Below are positions 1 through 8,113 of a DNA stretch of 64,000 bases, piece by piece (the first letter of the stretch is position 1; every line of letters starts with the position of its first letter). Source of the DNA: UBA10646 sp003456175. GTDB taxonomy: Bacteria > Bacteroidota > Bacteroidia > Chitinophagales > Chitinophagaceae. A program made the translations under genes and the position numbers. The notes below the pieces were generated by a model, which worked only from the letters and a program-made list of their open reading frames with translations, did no database searches and had not been told where the DNA came from. Location of the stretch: contig DALYLQ010000001.1 of assembly GCA_031976225.1 (NCBI GenBank), positions 62,001 to 126,000 of the forward strand, written 5' to 3'.

Positions 1-113
1 AACGCAATAATCAATCCAAAGCTGGCAGCGCCAATAGCTAAGCCTATGATCAAAGCCCAAGCCGAAAATCTACCTGTACCGTGTACCTTACGTTGTTCAA
101 ATGCAGATTTCAT
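1..113 (-). CDS. N-terminus of an unidentified membrane-anchored protein (partial)
   Basis: An open frame starts with ATG at 113 on the minus strand and runs off the left edge of the window, giving 37 residues. The first 18 residues are polar and basic. They are followed by a hydrophobic stretch from about residue 19 to the edge (AWALIIGLAIGAASFGLIIA), which would be one membrane segment. I do not recognise the family. It is divergent from the S46 peptidase gene, with about 155 bases between the two starts. Confidence 0.5.
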   Translation of the reverse strand, partial: MKSAFEQRKVHGTGRFSAWALIIGLAIGAASFGLIIA

Positions 114-269
114 GGTTTGCAATTTTAATGGCAAATAAATAAAATTTTATTGATTATCGCTAAATAATTTATTTTTCGGAATAATTTTTATCATGGGTAA
201 TTGTATTAACACCTGTTAGTAAAAACCGCTTTTTTAGGTTACATTCGCTCAAACAATTTTTTAGACGAT

Positions 270-2429
270 ATGAAGAAGATTTTGCTATCGGTTGCGGTGC
301 TATTATCGGTACTTCGCAGCTTTGCCGATGAAGGCATGTGGATTCCGCTGTTGCTAGGCCAGCAAGTGTATAAGGATATGGTGAAGCGTGGTTTAAAGCT
401 AAAGCCCGAGCAACTTTACAGCATTAACAAAGCAAGTATTAAAGATGCCATTATTATTTTCGGCGGTGGTTGTACCGGCGAAATTGTAAGTAACCAAGGA
501 TTGATTTTTACCAACCACCACTGCGGTTACGATGCTATTGCTACCGCAAGCTCAGTAGAAAACAACTACCTGCGAGATGGTTTTTGGGCCGCTGAAAAGA
601 GCAAAGAAATTCCTACCAGCCTTACGGTAAAATTTTTGAATCGGATTGAAGATGTTACTGCACGTGTAAATGCAGAGCTTGGTAATAGTGTTGGTGCAGA
701 ACGCTTAAAAAAGCAAGATGCTATCACTAAAAAAATTATTGATGAAGTAGTTGGTACCGATGAGTTTAAAAGTGCTGTTGTAGCAAGCATGTTTAAAGGC
801 AATCAGTTTTTTTTATACGTGTACGATGTATTTAAAGATGTTCGCTTTGTAGGTACTCCGCCCGAAAGCATAGGAAAGTTTGGTGGCGATACCGATAACT
901 GGGAGTGGCCCCGCCACACCGGCGATTTTAGTGTGTTTCGTGTGTATGCCGGTAAAGACAATAAGCCTGCTGCTTATAATAAAGACAATGTGCCTTACAC
1001 GCCTAAATACTTTTTACCTGTAAGTATCAAAGGTTTGAACGATGGCGATTATGCCATGATTTTTGGTTACCCAGGTGGTACTAACCGCTACGAAACCAGC
1101 TATGGCGTTAAGCTTAAAACAGATATTGAAAACCCAACACTCGTAAAGCTGCGTGACATGCGTTTGAAATACATGTACGCCGAAATGATTAAAGACCCCG
1201 CCGTGAAATTGCAGTTAGCTAGCAGTTATGCTGGTATTGCCAATTACTGGAAGTTTTTTGATGGCGAGAAAAAACAACTTCTAAAGTTTGATACCTACGG
1301 ACAAAAACAAAAAGCCGAATCCGAGTTTATAACATGGGCTAAGGGTAAGCCTGAGTTTGAAAATGTATTCAGTGAATATGCTAAAATATACGATGCTTGG
1401 AGGCCTTATGCCGAATACCGCACCTACATTACAGAAGGTATTCAAGGTAGCCCGCTCATTCGTTTTGTAGCCTCATGGCGTGGCGTTTTAAATCGTTTGA
1501 TGATGAAGGATAATAACCCTGAAGCCATCAAAAAAATGCTCGCACAAGCCGATGCGGCCCGCAAAGCATTCTTAGAAAGTGAAAATAAAAAAAGCGATCA
1601 AAATATCTTGGCTACAGCGCTTAGCATGTTTAATAGCGATGTAGACCCAAGCTTGCACCCGAAAGATTTCTATGCCAACTTATTTGCCAAATACAGTAGC
1701 ATTGAAACCAATCCTTACAAACAATTTGCTGCCGACGTATTTGAAAATACGATGGTGTTCGACGATGCTAAATGGAAGGTTTTTGTAGAAAAGCCAACTG
1801 CCGGTGCTATTGCCAACGACCCTGCCTATAAAGTAGCTAATGCATTTGTGGTAGAGTATGCCACCAAAGTAGCACCGAAGTATCAAGAGTTCATGGAGAA
1901 AAATGCCGAATTAGGTCGTTTGTACCTGAAAGGTATCATGCAAATGAACCCCGAAAAAGTGGCCAAAATGTATCCCGATGCCAATTTCACTATGCGTACC
2001 AGCTACGGTAATGTTAAGAGCTATCAACCTAAAGATGCTGTAACGTACGACTATGTTTGTACGCTCGATGGTACTTTAGCGAAGTATGTACCAGGCGATT
2101 ACGAATTCGATTTGCCACAAAAGTTCGTTGATTTGGTAAAGGCAAAAGATTACGGTCAGTACGCCGATCCAAAGCGTAAAGATGTTGTGGTAACCTTTAT
2201 TACCACCAACGATATTACGGGCGGTAATAGTGGTAGCCCGGTATTAAATGCCAATGGCGAGCTCATTGGTTTGGCCTTCGATGGTAACTACGAAGCCTTG
2301 AGCCATAAAATTGCTTTCGATAGCAATCTTAACCGTACTATTTGTGTAGATGCTCGCTATGTGTTGTGGTGCATCGAAAAATTAGGCGGTGCCAAGCATA
2401 TTATCGACGAGTTGAAGATTGTTAAATAA
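270..2429 (+). CDS. S46 family dipeptidyl-peptidase (DPP7/DPP11-type serine peptidase)
   Basis: A 719-residue exported serine exopeptidase that removes dipeptides from oligopeptides in the periplasm, feeding peptide uptake. Residues 1-19 look like a signal peptide. The family's chymotrypsin-like triad is visible: His84 in TNHHCG, Asp219 in RHTGDF and Ser654 in GGNSGSP. The length matches family members of about 710-720 residues. In characterised enzymes the residue 18 after the catalytic Ser sets specificity: Gly in DPP7 (broad or hydrophobic) and Arg in DPP11 (Asp/Glu). Here it is Gly672, so I infer DPP7-type specificity. The gene stands alone, with a hairpin terminator directly after it. 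Confidence 0.93.
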   Translation: MKKILLSVAVLLSVLRSFADEGMWIPLLLGQQVYKDMVKRGLKLKPEQLYSINKASIKDAIIIFGGGCTGEIVSNQGLIFTNHHCGYDAIATASSVENNYLRDGFWAAEKSKEIPTSLTVKFLNRIEDVTARVNAELGNSVGAERLKKQDAITKKIIDEVVGTDEFKSAVVASMFKGNQFFLYVYDVFKDVRFVGTPPESIGKFGGDTDNWEWPRHTGDFSVFRVYAGKDNKPAAYNKDNVPYTPKYFLPVSIKGLNDGDYAMIFGYPGGTNRYETSYGVKLKTDIENPTLVKLRDMRLKYMYAEMIKDPAVKLQLASSYAGIANYWKFFDGEKKQLLKFDTYGQKQKAESEFITWAKGKPEFENVFSEYAKIYDAWRPYAEYRTYITEGIQGSPLIRFVASWRGVLNRLMMKDNNPEAIKKMLAQADAARKAFLESENKKSDQNILATALSMFNSDVDPSLHPKDFYANLFAKYSSIETNPYKQFAADVFENTMVFDDAKWKVFVEKPTAGAIANDPAYKVANAFVVEYATKVAPKYQEFMEKNAELGRLYLKGIMQMNPEKVAKMYPDANFTMRTSYGNVKSYQPKDAVTYDYVCTLDGTLAKYVPGDYEFDLPQKFVDLVKAKDYGQYADPKRKDVVVTFITTNDITGGNSGSPVLNANGELIGLAFDGNYEALSHKIAFDSNLNRTICVDARYVLWCIEKLGGAKHIIDELKIVK

Positions 2430-2450
2430 CAACACAAGTACACTACAACG

Positions 2451-2482
2451 AAAAAAGGTTGGCTTAAAAGCCAACCTTTTTT
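2451..2482 (+). terminator. Bidirectional hairpin terminator after the S46 peptidase
   Basis: A perfect 15-bp inverted repeat (2451-2465 and 2468-2482) has a two-base loop, an A-run on the left and a T-run on the right. It can therefore terminate transcription from both sides. It lies between convergent genes. Confidence 0.85.
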
Positions 2483-2492
2483 ATTAAAGATA

Positions 2493-2529
2493 CCTTGCGG
2501 TAAATGTGGGTATAACCTTACGGTAAATG
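2493..2529 (+). repeat. Direct pair of the dispersed CCTTRCGGYAAATG word
   Basis: Two 14-base copies in the same orientation, CCTTGCGGTAAATG at 2493-2506 and CCTTACGGTAAATG at 2516-2529, lie between convergent genes just after the terminator. Confidence 0.9.
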
Positions 2530-2540
2530 AAAAAACAATA

Positions 2541-2786
2541 TCAATGCTCTGATAATTTGGTTTTGTTATTAGCACGAGCCGCATAAGCTAAAATACTTGC
2601 AACCGATTTTTTGCGAGGTTTTCTCAACGGCTGTTCCGATAGTAGTTGCTTACTTTCTTGAATGATGCTTATTTTTTCTCTAAGAACCCAGTTGGTGGTC
2701 AATTCTTTTTCCAGCAAGCGAGCCATAGCAGGGGGTAAGTTATTATACACGTACATAATAAGCTGCTCTGTGTTGAAATGCTTCAT
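2541..2786 (-). CDS. Small conserved hypothetical protein (81 aa)
   Basis: An 81-residue, mainly helical soluble protein with no signal peptide or membrane segment. The N-terminus is acidic-neutral (about residues 1-40), and a basic stretch RKPRKKS at about 56-62 is followed by SILAYAARA. The layout, with a short helical body, a basic linker and a C-terminal 'ILAYA' helix, resembles uncharacterised small proteins I associate with Bacteroidota genomes. No function is assigned. It is transcribed divergently from nothing obvious and lies about 110 bases downstream of the ftsB-like gene on the same strand, so the two may be cotranscribed. Confidence 0.65.
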   Translation of the reverse strand: MKHFNTEQLIMYVYNNLPPAMARLLEKELTTNWVLREKISIIQESKQLLSEQPLRKPRKKSVASILAYAARANNKTKLSEH

Positions 2787-2895
2787 AATTCAGCAGTTTG
2801 GCAAGGCTTAAAAATCGTTAGTTAAAGTTGCAGGGCACAACCATTTAACGTGTTAGGTGGCTTTTATATTGTACAACGTGTATAAAGTACGTGAT

Positions 2896-3198
2896 TTATT
2901 TACCGGAAGGTGTTTCGAGAATGAAAATATCTTCATTCGGGCGCTTCATATACAGCTGTTCTCTGGCATATTTCTCAATAGCGGCTGGGCTGTTTTGTAA
3001 TTCGTTCAGCTCTTTTTGGGTTTTAGCAATCTCTTTTTCGTAGAAGGCCTTCTTTTCTAGTAGTGCTTCTAGCTCTTGTTGGCGTTCTCGCTGTGTGAAA
3101 AAGTCGTTTCTATCAAAAAATAAGATACTTGCCAGAAATATTCCGGTAGCAATCAAGTATTTATTTCTGATGATATGGAAGAGCTGTTTAAGCTTCAT
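2896..3198 (-). CDS. Septum formation initiator family protein (FtsB/DivIC-like)
   Basis: A 100-residue bitopic membrane protein of the FtsB/DivIC family, part of the FtsQ-FtsL-FtsB division subcomplex. A single membrane segment at about residues 14-28 (YLIATGIFLASILFF) is followed by a charged coiled coil at about 35-70. A short conserved tail has YAREQLYMKRPNEDIF, the usual end signature of this family. The length fits. The start is ATG at 3198. The gene ends at a sequence (2899-2910) one base away from the dispersed repeat word of this window, probably by chance. Confidence 0.85.
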   Translation of the reverse strand: MKLKQLFHIIRNKYLIATGIFLASILFFDRNDFFTQRERQQELEALLEKKAFYEKEIAKTQKELNELQNSPAAIEKYAREQLYMKRPNEDIFILETPSGK

Positions 3199-3345
3199 AT
3201 TGTGGCTCTAAGTAAGTGATATCCGTAGTTACAGCTATTGTAGGTGTATAATTTTTACGTAAGTAGGTAAGGTTATACACAAGGTGTATTGCGGGCTTCA
3301 CAATGCCATAACATAACATTTATGGGCTTTTGCACGGCAAATCTG

Positions 3346-3353
3346 TACCTTTG
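3346..3353 (+). promoter_or_regulatory. Bacteroidota -7 promoter element of typA
   Basis: TACCTTTG matches the Bacteroidota -7 consensus TAnnTTTG exactly and lies 58 bases upstream of the chosen typA start. I see no convincing TTTG -33 element at the usual spacing. Transcription starting here would exclude the longer reading frame that begins at 3289. Confidence 0.5.
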
Positions 3354-3411
3354 CCGCCAATTTTACCCAAAACCAAGCTTTTTTGGTGTGGGTTTGAGCA
3401 AAGTAATTGAT

Positions 3412-5223
3412 ATGAATATTCGCAACATTGCCATTATCGCCCACGTAGACCATGGCAAAACAACCCTGGTAGATAAAATCTTACACACGGCTAAGGTATT
3501 CCGTGAAAACCAGGAAACAGGTGACCTCATCATGGATAGTAATGATCTAGAACGTGAAAGAGGCATCACTATTTTTAGTAAAAACGCAGCTGTAGAATAC
3601 AAAGGCGTTAAAATCAACGTAATTGATACCCCGGGCCACGCCGACTTTGGTGGCGAGGTTGAACGTGTGTTGAAAATGGCAGATGGTGTTATTCTTCTAG
3701 TGGATGCTTTTGAAGGGCCTATGCCTCAAACACGCTTTGTGCTTCAAAAGGCATTGCAACTTAACCTTAAGCCTATTGTAGTTATCAATAAAGTAGATAA
3801 GCCAAGCTGTCGCCCCGATGAGGTGCACGACGCCGTATTTGAGCTTTTCTTTAACCTCGATGCTACAGAAGAGCAATTAGATTTCCCAACATATTACGGT
3901 TCTGGTAAAAATGGCTGGTTCAACGATAGCTTAACACCTTGTGAAGATATCACACCATTAATGGATGGTATTGTGAAGCATGTGCCACCACCAACAGTGG
4001 CAGAAGGTACGTTACAGTTACAAATTACATCGTTAGATTATTCTTCTTTCTTAGGGCGTATTGCTGTGGGTAAGGTTACCCGTGGTAGCATTACCGAAAA
4101 CCAACCTATCAGCTTAGTACGTGGCGATGGTAGTATTAAGAAAACACGTGTACGTGAATTGTATGTGTTTGAAGGTATGGGTAAGAAAAAGGTTACTACC
4201 GTTAATTGCGGCGATTTATGTGCCGTAGTAGGTATTGAAGATTTCTCTATTGGCGATACCATTGCCGATTTTGAAAATCCGGAGGCGTTGCCTATTGTAA
4301 GCGTAGACGAACCTACCATGAACATGACCTTCAGCATTAACAACTCACCCTTCTTTGGTAAAGATGGTAAGTTTGTTACGAGCCGTCACTTACGTGATCG
4401 TTTGATGAAGGAAACAGAAAAAAACCTTGCCTTACGCGTAGTAGATACCGATGCCGGTGATACGTTTTTAGTGTACGGTCGTGGTATCTTACACTTAGGT
4501 GTATTGATTGAAACCATGCGTAGAGAAGGATACGAACTTACCGTAGGTCAGCCACAAGTAATTGTGAAAGAAATAGATGGCAAAAAATGTGAGCCTTACG
4601 AAAACTTGGTGGTAGATGTACCTCAAGAATTTGCCAGTAAGGTGATTGATTTGGTTACCCGTCGCAAAGGCGAAATGCATGTGATGGAAACCAAAGGCGA
4701 AATGCAACACCTAGAGTTTGAAATACCGAGCCGTGGTTTAATTGGCTTGCGTACACAAATGCTTACTGCTACCACCGGCGAAGCAGTAATGGCACATCGT
4801 TTTACAGAATATAAGCCTTGGAAAGGCCCAATTCCGGGCCGTAACAATGGTGTATTAATTGCTAAAGAAGCAGGTACTACCACGGGCTACTCACTTGATA
4901 AATTACAAGATCGTGGTGTGTTTTTTGTAGACCCAGGAGAAGAAGTATACAAAGGCATGATTATCGGCGAAAACAATAAACCTGGCGATTTAGTGGTGAA
5001 TAGTAACGAAGGCAAAAAGCTTACCAACATGCGTGCTAGCGGTAGCGATGCGGCAACCAACATTGCTCCTAAAACATTGATGACACTCGAAGAATGTATG
5101 GAGTATATTCAGTTCGATGAGTGTATTGAGGTAACGCCAAACTTCATTCGTATGCGTAAAAGCATTCTCGATGAAGAAGAACGTAAGAAGCAAGCAAAAC
5201 GTATGGCTGCAGAAGCGGTATAA
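3412..5223 (+). CDS. typA: Translational GTPase TypA/BipA
   Basis: A 603-residue ribosome-associated GTPase of the EF-G/LepA superfamily, implicated in ribosome assembly and stress adaptation. GTPase motifs are clear: AHVDHGKTT at residues 10-18 (G1), RGITI (G2), DTPGHADF (G3) and NKVDKP (G4). They are followed by EF-Tu-like domain 2, EF-G-like domains III/V and the TypA-specific C-terminal domain. The frame is open back to 3289, but those 41 codons lack homology to the family. The GTPase normally begins exactly at the MNIRNIAIIAHVDHG sequence, and the promoter element at 3346 also supports ATG 3412. The length agrees with other TypA proteins. A GAAA-loop terminator follows. Confidence 0.96.
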   Translation: MNIRNIAIIAHVDHGKTTLVDKILHTAKVFRENQETGDLIMDSNDLERERGITIFSKNAAVEYKGVKINVIDTPGHADFGGEVERVLKMADGVILLVDAFEGPMPQTRFVLQKALQLNLKPIVVINKVDKPSCRPDEVHDAVFELFFNLDATEEQLDFPTYYGSGKNGWFNDSLTPCEDITPLMDGIVKHVPPPTVAEGTLQLQITSLDYSSFLGRIAVGKVTRGSITENQPISLVRGDGSIKKTRVRELYVFEGMGKKKVTTVNCGDLCAVVGIEDFSIGDTIADFENPEALPIVSVDEPTMNMTFSINNSPFFGKDGKFVTSRHLRDRLMKETEKNLALRVVDTDAGDTFLVYGRGILHLGVLIETMRREGYELTVGQPQVIVKEIDGKKCEPYENLVVDVPQEFASKVIDLVTRRKGEMHVMETKGEMQHLEFEIPSRGLIGLRTQMLTATTGEAVMAHRFTEYKPWKGPIPGRNNGVLIAKEAGTTTGYSLDKLQDRGVFFVDPGEEVYKGMIIGENNKPGDLVVNSNEGKKLTNMRASGSDAATNIAPKTLMTLEECMEYIQFDECIEVTPNFIRMRKSILDEEERKKQAKRMAAEAV

Positions 5224-5250
5224 TATTTACCGTAAGGTACCAATGTATAT

Positions 5251-5275
5251 AAGCCACCGAAAGGTGGCTTTTTTT
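5251..5275 (+). terminator. Rho-independent terminator of typA
   Basis: An 8-bp stem AAGCCACC/GGTGGCTT closed by a GAAA tetraloop (5251-5270) is followed by a run of T to 5275. A copy of the dispersed word (reverse orientation) lies just upstream at 5225-5237. Confidence 0.85.
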
Positions 5276-5328
5276 ATGCTTTATTACCAGCGGTTTGTAC
5301 TTACATTGCAACCATAATGTAATTGTTT

Positions 5329-6159
5329 ATGATGATGCGTATTGGAGTATTGATAATAGTATTGGCCCTTACGGGCAAATGTTGGAGCCAACCAAAGCTT
5401 ACGCAATTGTGGGTAAGCGATACTATTTTAAAAACACCCGAAAGTGTTGTTTTTGATGGTGCTGGAAAGCGTTTGTTGGTAAGTTGTATGCATAACAACT
5501 TAACTGAAAAAAAGAGTACCGGTACCATTGCGTCTATTGATTTAGAAGGTAAGCCCATTAGTATGGTGTGGAGTACCACGCTGAACAGTCCGAAGGGTAT
5601 GTTGTTGGTGAACGATTTTGTGTTTGTTACCGATATTAACGAAGTGGTAGCTATAGACGGACGTAACGGAACTATATTAAAGCGTGTAACGGTTGATGGC
5701 GCAGTATTTTTAAACGATATAGCTGTAGCCGAAGATGGAATGATTTACGTAAGTGATACGCGTACTGGTCGTATTTATAAAATTGAGCAACTTAAAGCAT
5801 CGTTGTACACCGAAGGTTTGAAAAATCCTAATGGCTTATTATGCCTAGGCAAAGATTTGTATGTGTTAGCTAATGGCAACCTGATTAAATACGATGAAAA
5901 ACGCCAGGCTACCGTACTTGCTACGGGTATGGAAGCTAGTACAGATGGGTTAATTATGGTGAATAAAAAAGATTTTCTGGTAAGTTGTTGGAGTGGGGTT
6001 ATTTATTATGTAACAGCCGAAGGCAAGGTTACGCAACTGTTAGATGTGCGTAACGAAAAAATCAACACGGCCGATATTGGTTTTGATTTTAAAAAGAAAA
6101 TTGTGTACGTGCCCAATTTTTATAAGAATACCGTAACAGCGTATCAACTTACGTTTTAA
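5329..6159 (+). CDS. Exported beta-propeller protein (SMP-30/NHL-like)
   Basis: About 276 residues. The first 20 or so (MMMRIGVLIIVLALTGKCWSQ) form a signal peptide, so the protein is periplasmic or surface exposed. The body contains repeated short strands with patterns such as SPKGMLLVNDFVFVTDINEVVAID, NDIAVAEDGMIYVSDTRTG and NPNGLLCLGKDLYVLANG, typical of six-bladed SMP-30/gluconolactonase or NHL propellers. The residues lining the metal site of true gluconolactonases are not clearly identifiable, so catalytic activity is uncertain. The frame can be extended to a TTG at 5323, but three consecutive ATG codons at 5329-5337 give better starts. Confidence 0.75.
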   Translation: MMMRIGVLIIVLALTGKCWSQPKLTQLWVSDTILKTPESVVFDGAGKRLLVSCMHNNLTEKKSTGTIASIDLEGKPISMVWSTTLNSPKGMLLVNDFVFVTDINEVVAIDGRNGTILKRVTVDGAVFLNDIAVAEDGMIYVSDTRTGRIYKIEQLKASLYTEGLKNPNGLLCLGKDLYVLANGNLIKYDEKRQATVLATGMEASTDGLIMVNKKDFLVSCWSGVIYYVTAEGKVTQLLDVRNEKINTADIGFDFKKKIVYVPNFYKNTVTAYQLTF

Positions 6160-6185
6160 TACCTTGCGGTAAATGTTGTTCGTAG

Positions 6186-6230
6186 TATAAAATATATGGG
6201 GCGGCCAAAGGCCGCCCCATATATTTTATA
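6186..6230 (+). terminator. Long perfect hairpin between convergent genes
   Basis: A perfect 21-bp stem (6186-6206 with 6210-6230) closes an AAA loop. The core is GGGGCGGCC/GGCCGCCCC and the outer arms are AT-rich. It lies between the convergent propeller gene and the 6239-6484 gene and should end transcription from both sides. It shares its core with the hairpins at 30402 and 59881. A copy of the dispersed word precedes it at 6162-6175. Confidence 0.85.
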
Positions 6231-6238
6231 TGTATTTG

Positions 6239-6484
6239 TTATGAACCCCGATTGAAAAACTTAGTGCCCTCATCGGCCATTACTTCTTTCTCTTTCTTCC
6301 ACCAACGATAGCCAATAAAGCCCATAATAGCTAACGGCATAATCATTAGATATACAATACCAGAGTTTAAACTTTTAGCTGGCTCTTCGCCCAACTGTTC
6401 AGCCGTTTTTGTACAAATAGAACATTGTGCTACCGCCCATTGCGTTAGCAATAACAACATCAAAATCAGGCGTACACGTTTCAT
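6239..6484 (-). CDS. Small exported membrane protein with CSICTKTAEQLGEEPA motif
   Basis: About 81 residues from ATG 6484: a signal peptide to about residue 19 (ending WAVAQ), then a CSIC pair of cysteines (CxxC) followed by TKTAEQLGEEPAKSLNSGIVYLM. A membrane segment (YLMIMPLAIMGFIGYRWW) and a short charged tail follow. I associate this compact layout with uncharacterised Bacteroidota proteins. The two close cysteines could bind a metal or heme or form a disulfide, but nothing here proves it. A longer frame back to 6538 would overlap the upstream LOG gene and lacks a signal peptide at its N-terminus, so I prefer 6484. It is probably cotranscribed with the LOG gene. Confidence 0.7.
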   Translation of the reverse strand: MKRVRLILMLLLLTQWAVAQCSICTKTAEQLGEEPAKSLNSGIVYLMIMPLAIMGFIGYRWWKKEKEVMADEGTKFFNRGS

Positions 6485-6524
6485 ACATTGTTGTTGAGAA
6501 GTGGCAAAGTTAAGCAGATGCAGC

Positions 6525-7265
6525 TTATCGCTTTTCAAAAAACCATGGTATTCGCTTGCGAGGTTTTACCTCGTAATTGGTGCGAATGTATTTTTGAATA
6601 TGTTGCATAGCCTCGTCGAAATCATCAGTAAGTAATACTAGGTTCATATCTTCCGGACTTACCGTTCCTTCTTTCACCATATACTCCATGTATTTATACA
6701 AATCTTGGTAGTAACGCTTGCCAAACAACACTATTGGAAAGCTATGAATAGTACGAGTTTGCACCAAGGTTAACGCTTCAAAAAACTCATCCATAGTACC
6801 AAAACCACCGGGTAAAATGATGAAGGCGTAAGAGTATTTCACTAATAACACTTTTCGAATAAAAAAGTAGCGCATCGTAATACTCTTGTGCACGTAAGGG
6901 TTAGCATGCTGCTCGTGTGGTAGTACAATGTTAATGCCAATACTAGTACCGCCATTTTCAAAAGCACCCTTGTTGGCAGCTTCCATAATACCCGGCCCGC
7001 CGCCAGTTAAAGTTGTAAAACCTAAATCGGCAATACGCTTACCAAATGCTTCGCCAATTTTATAGTAGTGATGGTCGGGCTTAAAACGAGCACTCCCAAA
7101 AACCGTAATACATGGCCCAACAAAATGCAACGCTCTAAAGCCCTTGATGAACTCTTTAAATACGGTAAATGCAAAACTCAACTCCCAAATACGAGGTTTG
7201 GGGCCATCAAGATATACCTCTTTACCAGCGGGTATTACACGTTTCGATTGCGTCTTCTTAGCCAT
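6525..7265 (-). CDS. LOG family protein (TIGR00730-type nucleotide hydrolase)
   Basis: A 246-residue Rossmann-fold protein of the LOG/lysine-decarboxylase-like family, whose characterised members hydrolyse nucleoside 5'-monophosphates to free base and ribose 5-phosphate. Motifs: VFGSAR at about 55-60, TGGGPGIMEAANKGA from about 87, and the signature PGGFGTMDE at 152-160, which holds the catalytic Glu. An N-terminal extension of about 40 residues is present, as in many bacterial members. It is cytoplasmic. It is divergent from the exonuclease III gene (62 bases apart) and precedes the small membrane protein on the same strand. The true substrate cannot be told from sequence. Confidence 0.9.
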   Translation of the reverse strand: MAKKTQSKRVIPAGKEVYLDGPKPRIWELSFAFTVFKEFIKGFRALHFVGPCITVFGSARFKPDHHYYKIGEAFGKRIADLGFTTLTGGGPGIMEAANKGAFENGGTSIGINIVLPHEQHANPYVHKSITMRYFFIRKVLLVKYSYAFIILPGGFGTMDEFFEALTLVQTRTIHSFPIVLFGKRYYQDLYKYMEYMVKEGTVSPEDMNLVLLTDDFDEAMQHIQKYIRTNYEVKPRKRIPWFFEKR

Positions 7266-7327
7266 AATCGAATTAACAGATTTATTTGCTATGCGGTTGT
7301 ATTACCTTGCAGTAATAACATTTTATT

Positions 7328-8098
7328 ATGCGTATTGTAAGTTACAATGTTAACGGTATTAGAGCAGCTATAAAAAAGGGCTGGATTGATTGGGTAAGTT
7401 CCGATGTGGCCGATGTTATTTGCTTGCAAGAAACAAAAGCCACCTCGGCCGATGTAGATGTTAGTGCTTTAGAAAAACTAGGATATCATCACTATTGGTT
7501 TTCGGCCGAAAAAAAGGGATATAGCGGCGTAGCCATATTTACGAAAGTAAAACCCGATTTCGTAGGTTACGGTAATGGTAATACACAAAGCGATGCTGAG
7601 GGCCGAGTTATCAGAGCCGATTTTGGAGATGTTACATTAATCAACGCCTACTTTCCGAGTGGTACAAGTGGTGATGAGCGTCAATCGTACAAATATGTTT
7701 GGTTAAACGAGTTTCTTACTTACGTAAATGAATTACGCAAAACCAGACCAAAATTGATTGTTTGCGGCGATTATAACATAGCACATACACCCATCGACAT
7801 TCACGACCCTAAAGGCAATAAAAACTCATCGGGCTTCTTACCCGAAGAAAGAGCTTGGATGGATACTTGGCTCGCAGCAGGGTTTGTAGATACTTTTAGA
7901 ATCATACATCCGAATGCTACAGGTGCTTATAGCTGGTGGAGTCAGCGATTTCCAACCGTAAGATTAAATAATAAAGGTTGGAGAATTGATTATATTAGTG
8001 TTACAAACAATTTAAAAGAAGCAATTGCCGAAGCGGCTATTTGGCCCGATGTGAAGCACAGCGATCATTGCCCCATATATGTACGCTTGAGTTTGTAA
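7328..8098 (+). CDS. xth: Exodeoxyribonuclease III / AP endonuclease
   Basis: A 256-residue Mg-dependent endonuclease/exonuclease/phosphatase-fold enzyme of the ExoIII family that cleaves abasic sites in base-excision repair. Visible active-site motifs: SYNVNGIRAA at the N-terminus (Asn), ICLQETKA with Glu35, CGDYNIAHTPIDIHDPK with the catalytic Asp/Asn, and KHSDHCPI near the C-terminus with the Asp-His pair (about 246-247). The length is typical. It has its own short upstream region and is followed 15 bases later by the DUF2339 gene, so they may be cotranscribed. Confidence 0.94.
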   Translation: MRIVSYNVNGIRAAIKKGWIDWVSSDVADVICLQETKATSADVDVSALEKLGYHHYWFSAEKKGYSGVAIFTKVKPDFVGYGNGNTQSDAEGRVIRADFGDVTLINAYFPSGTSGDERQSYKYVWLNEFLTYVNELRKTRPKLIVCGDYNIAHTPIDIHDPKGNKNSSGFLPEERAWMDTWLAAGFVDTFRIIHPNATGAYSWWSQRFPTVRLNNKGWRIDYISVTNNLKEAIAEAAIWPDVKHSDHCPIYVRLSL

Positions 8099-8113
8099 CC
8101 CAAAATAATTTGT

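Noticed and set aside
3289..3411. The 41-codon N-terminal extension of TypA
   Set aside because: No family similarity, and a TAnnTTTG element at 3346 would place the transcript start inside it.
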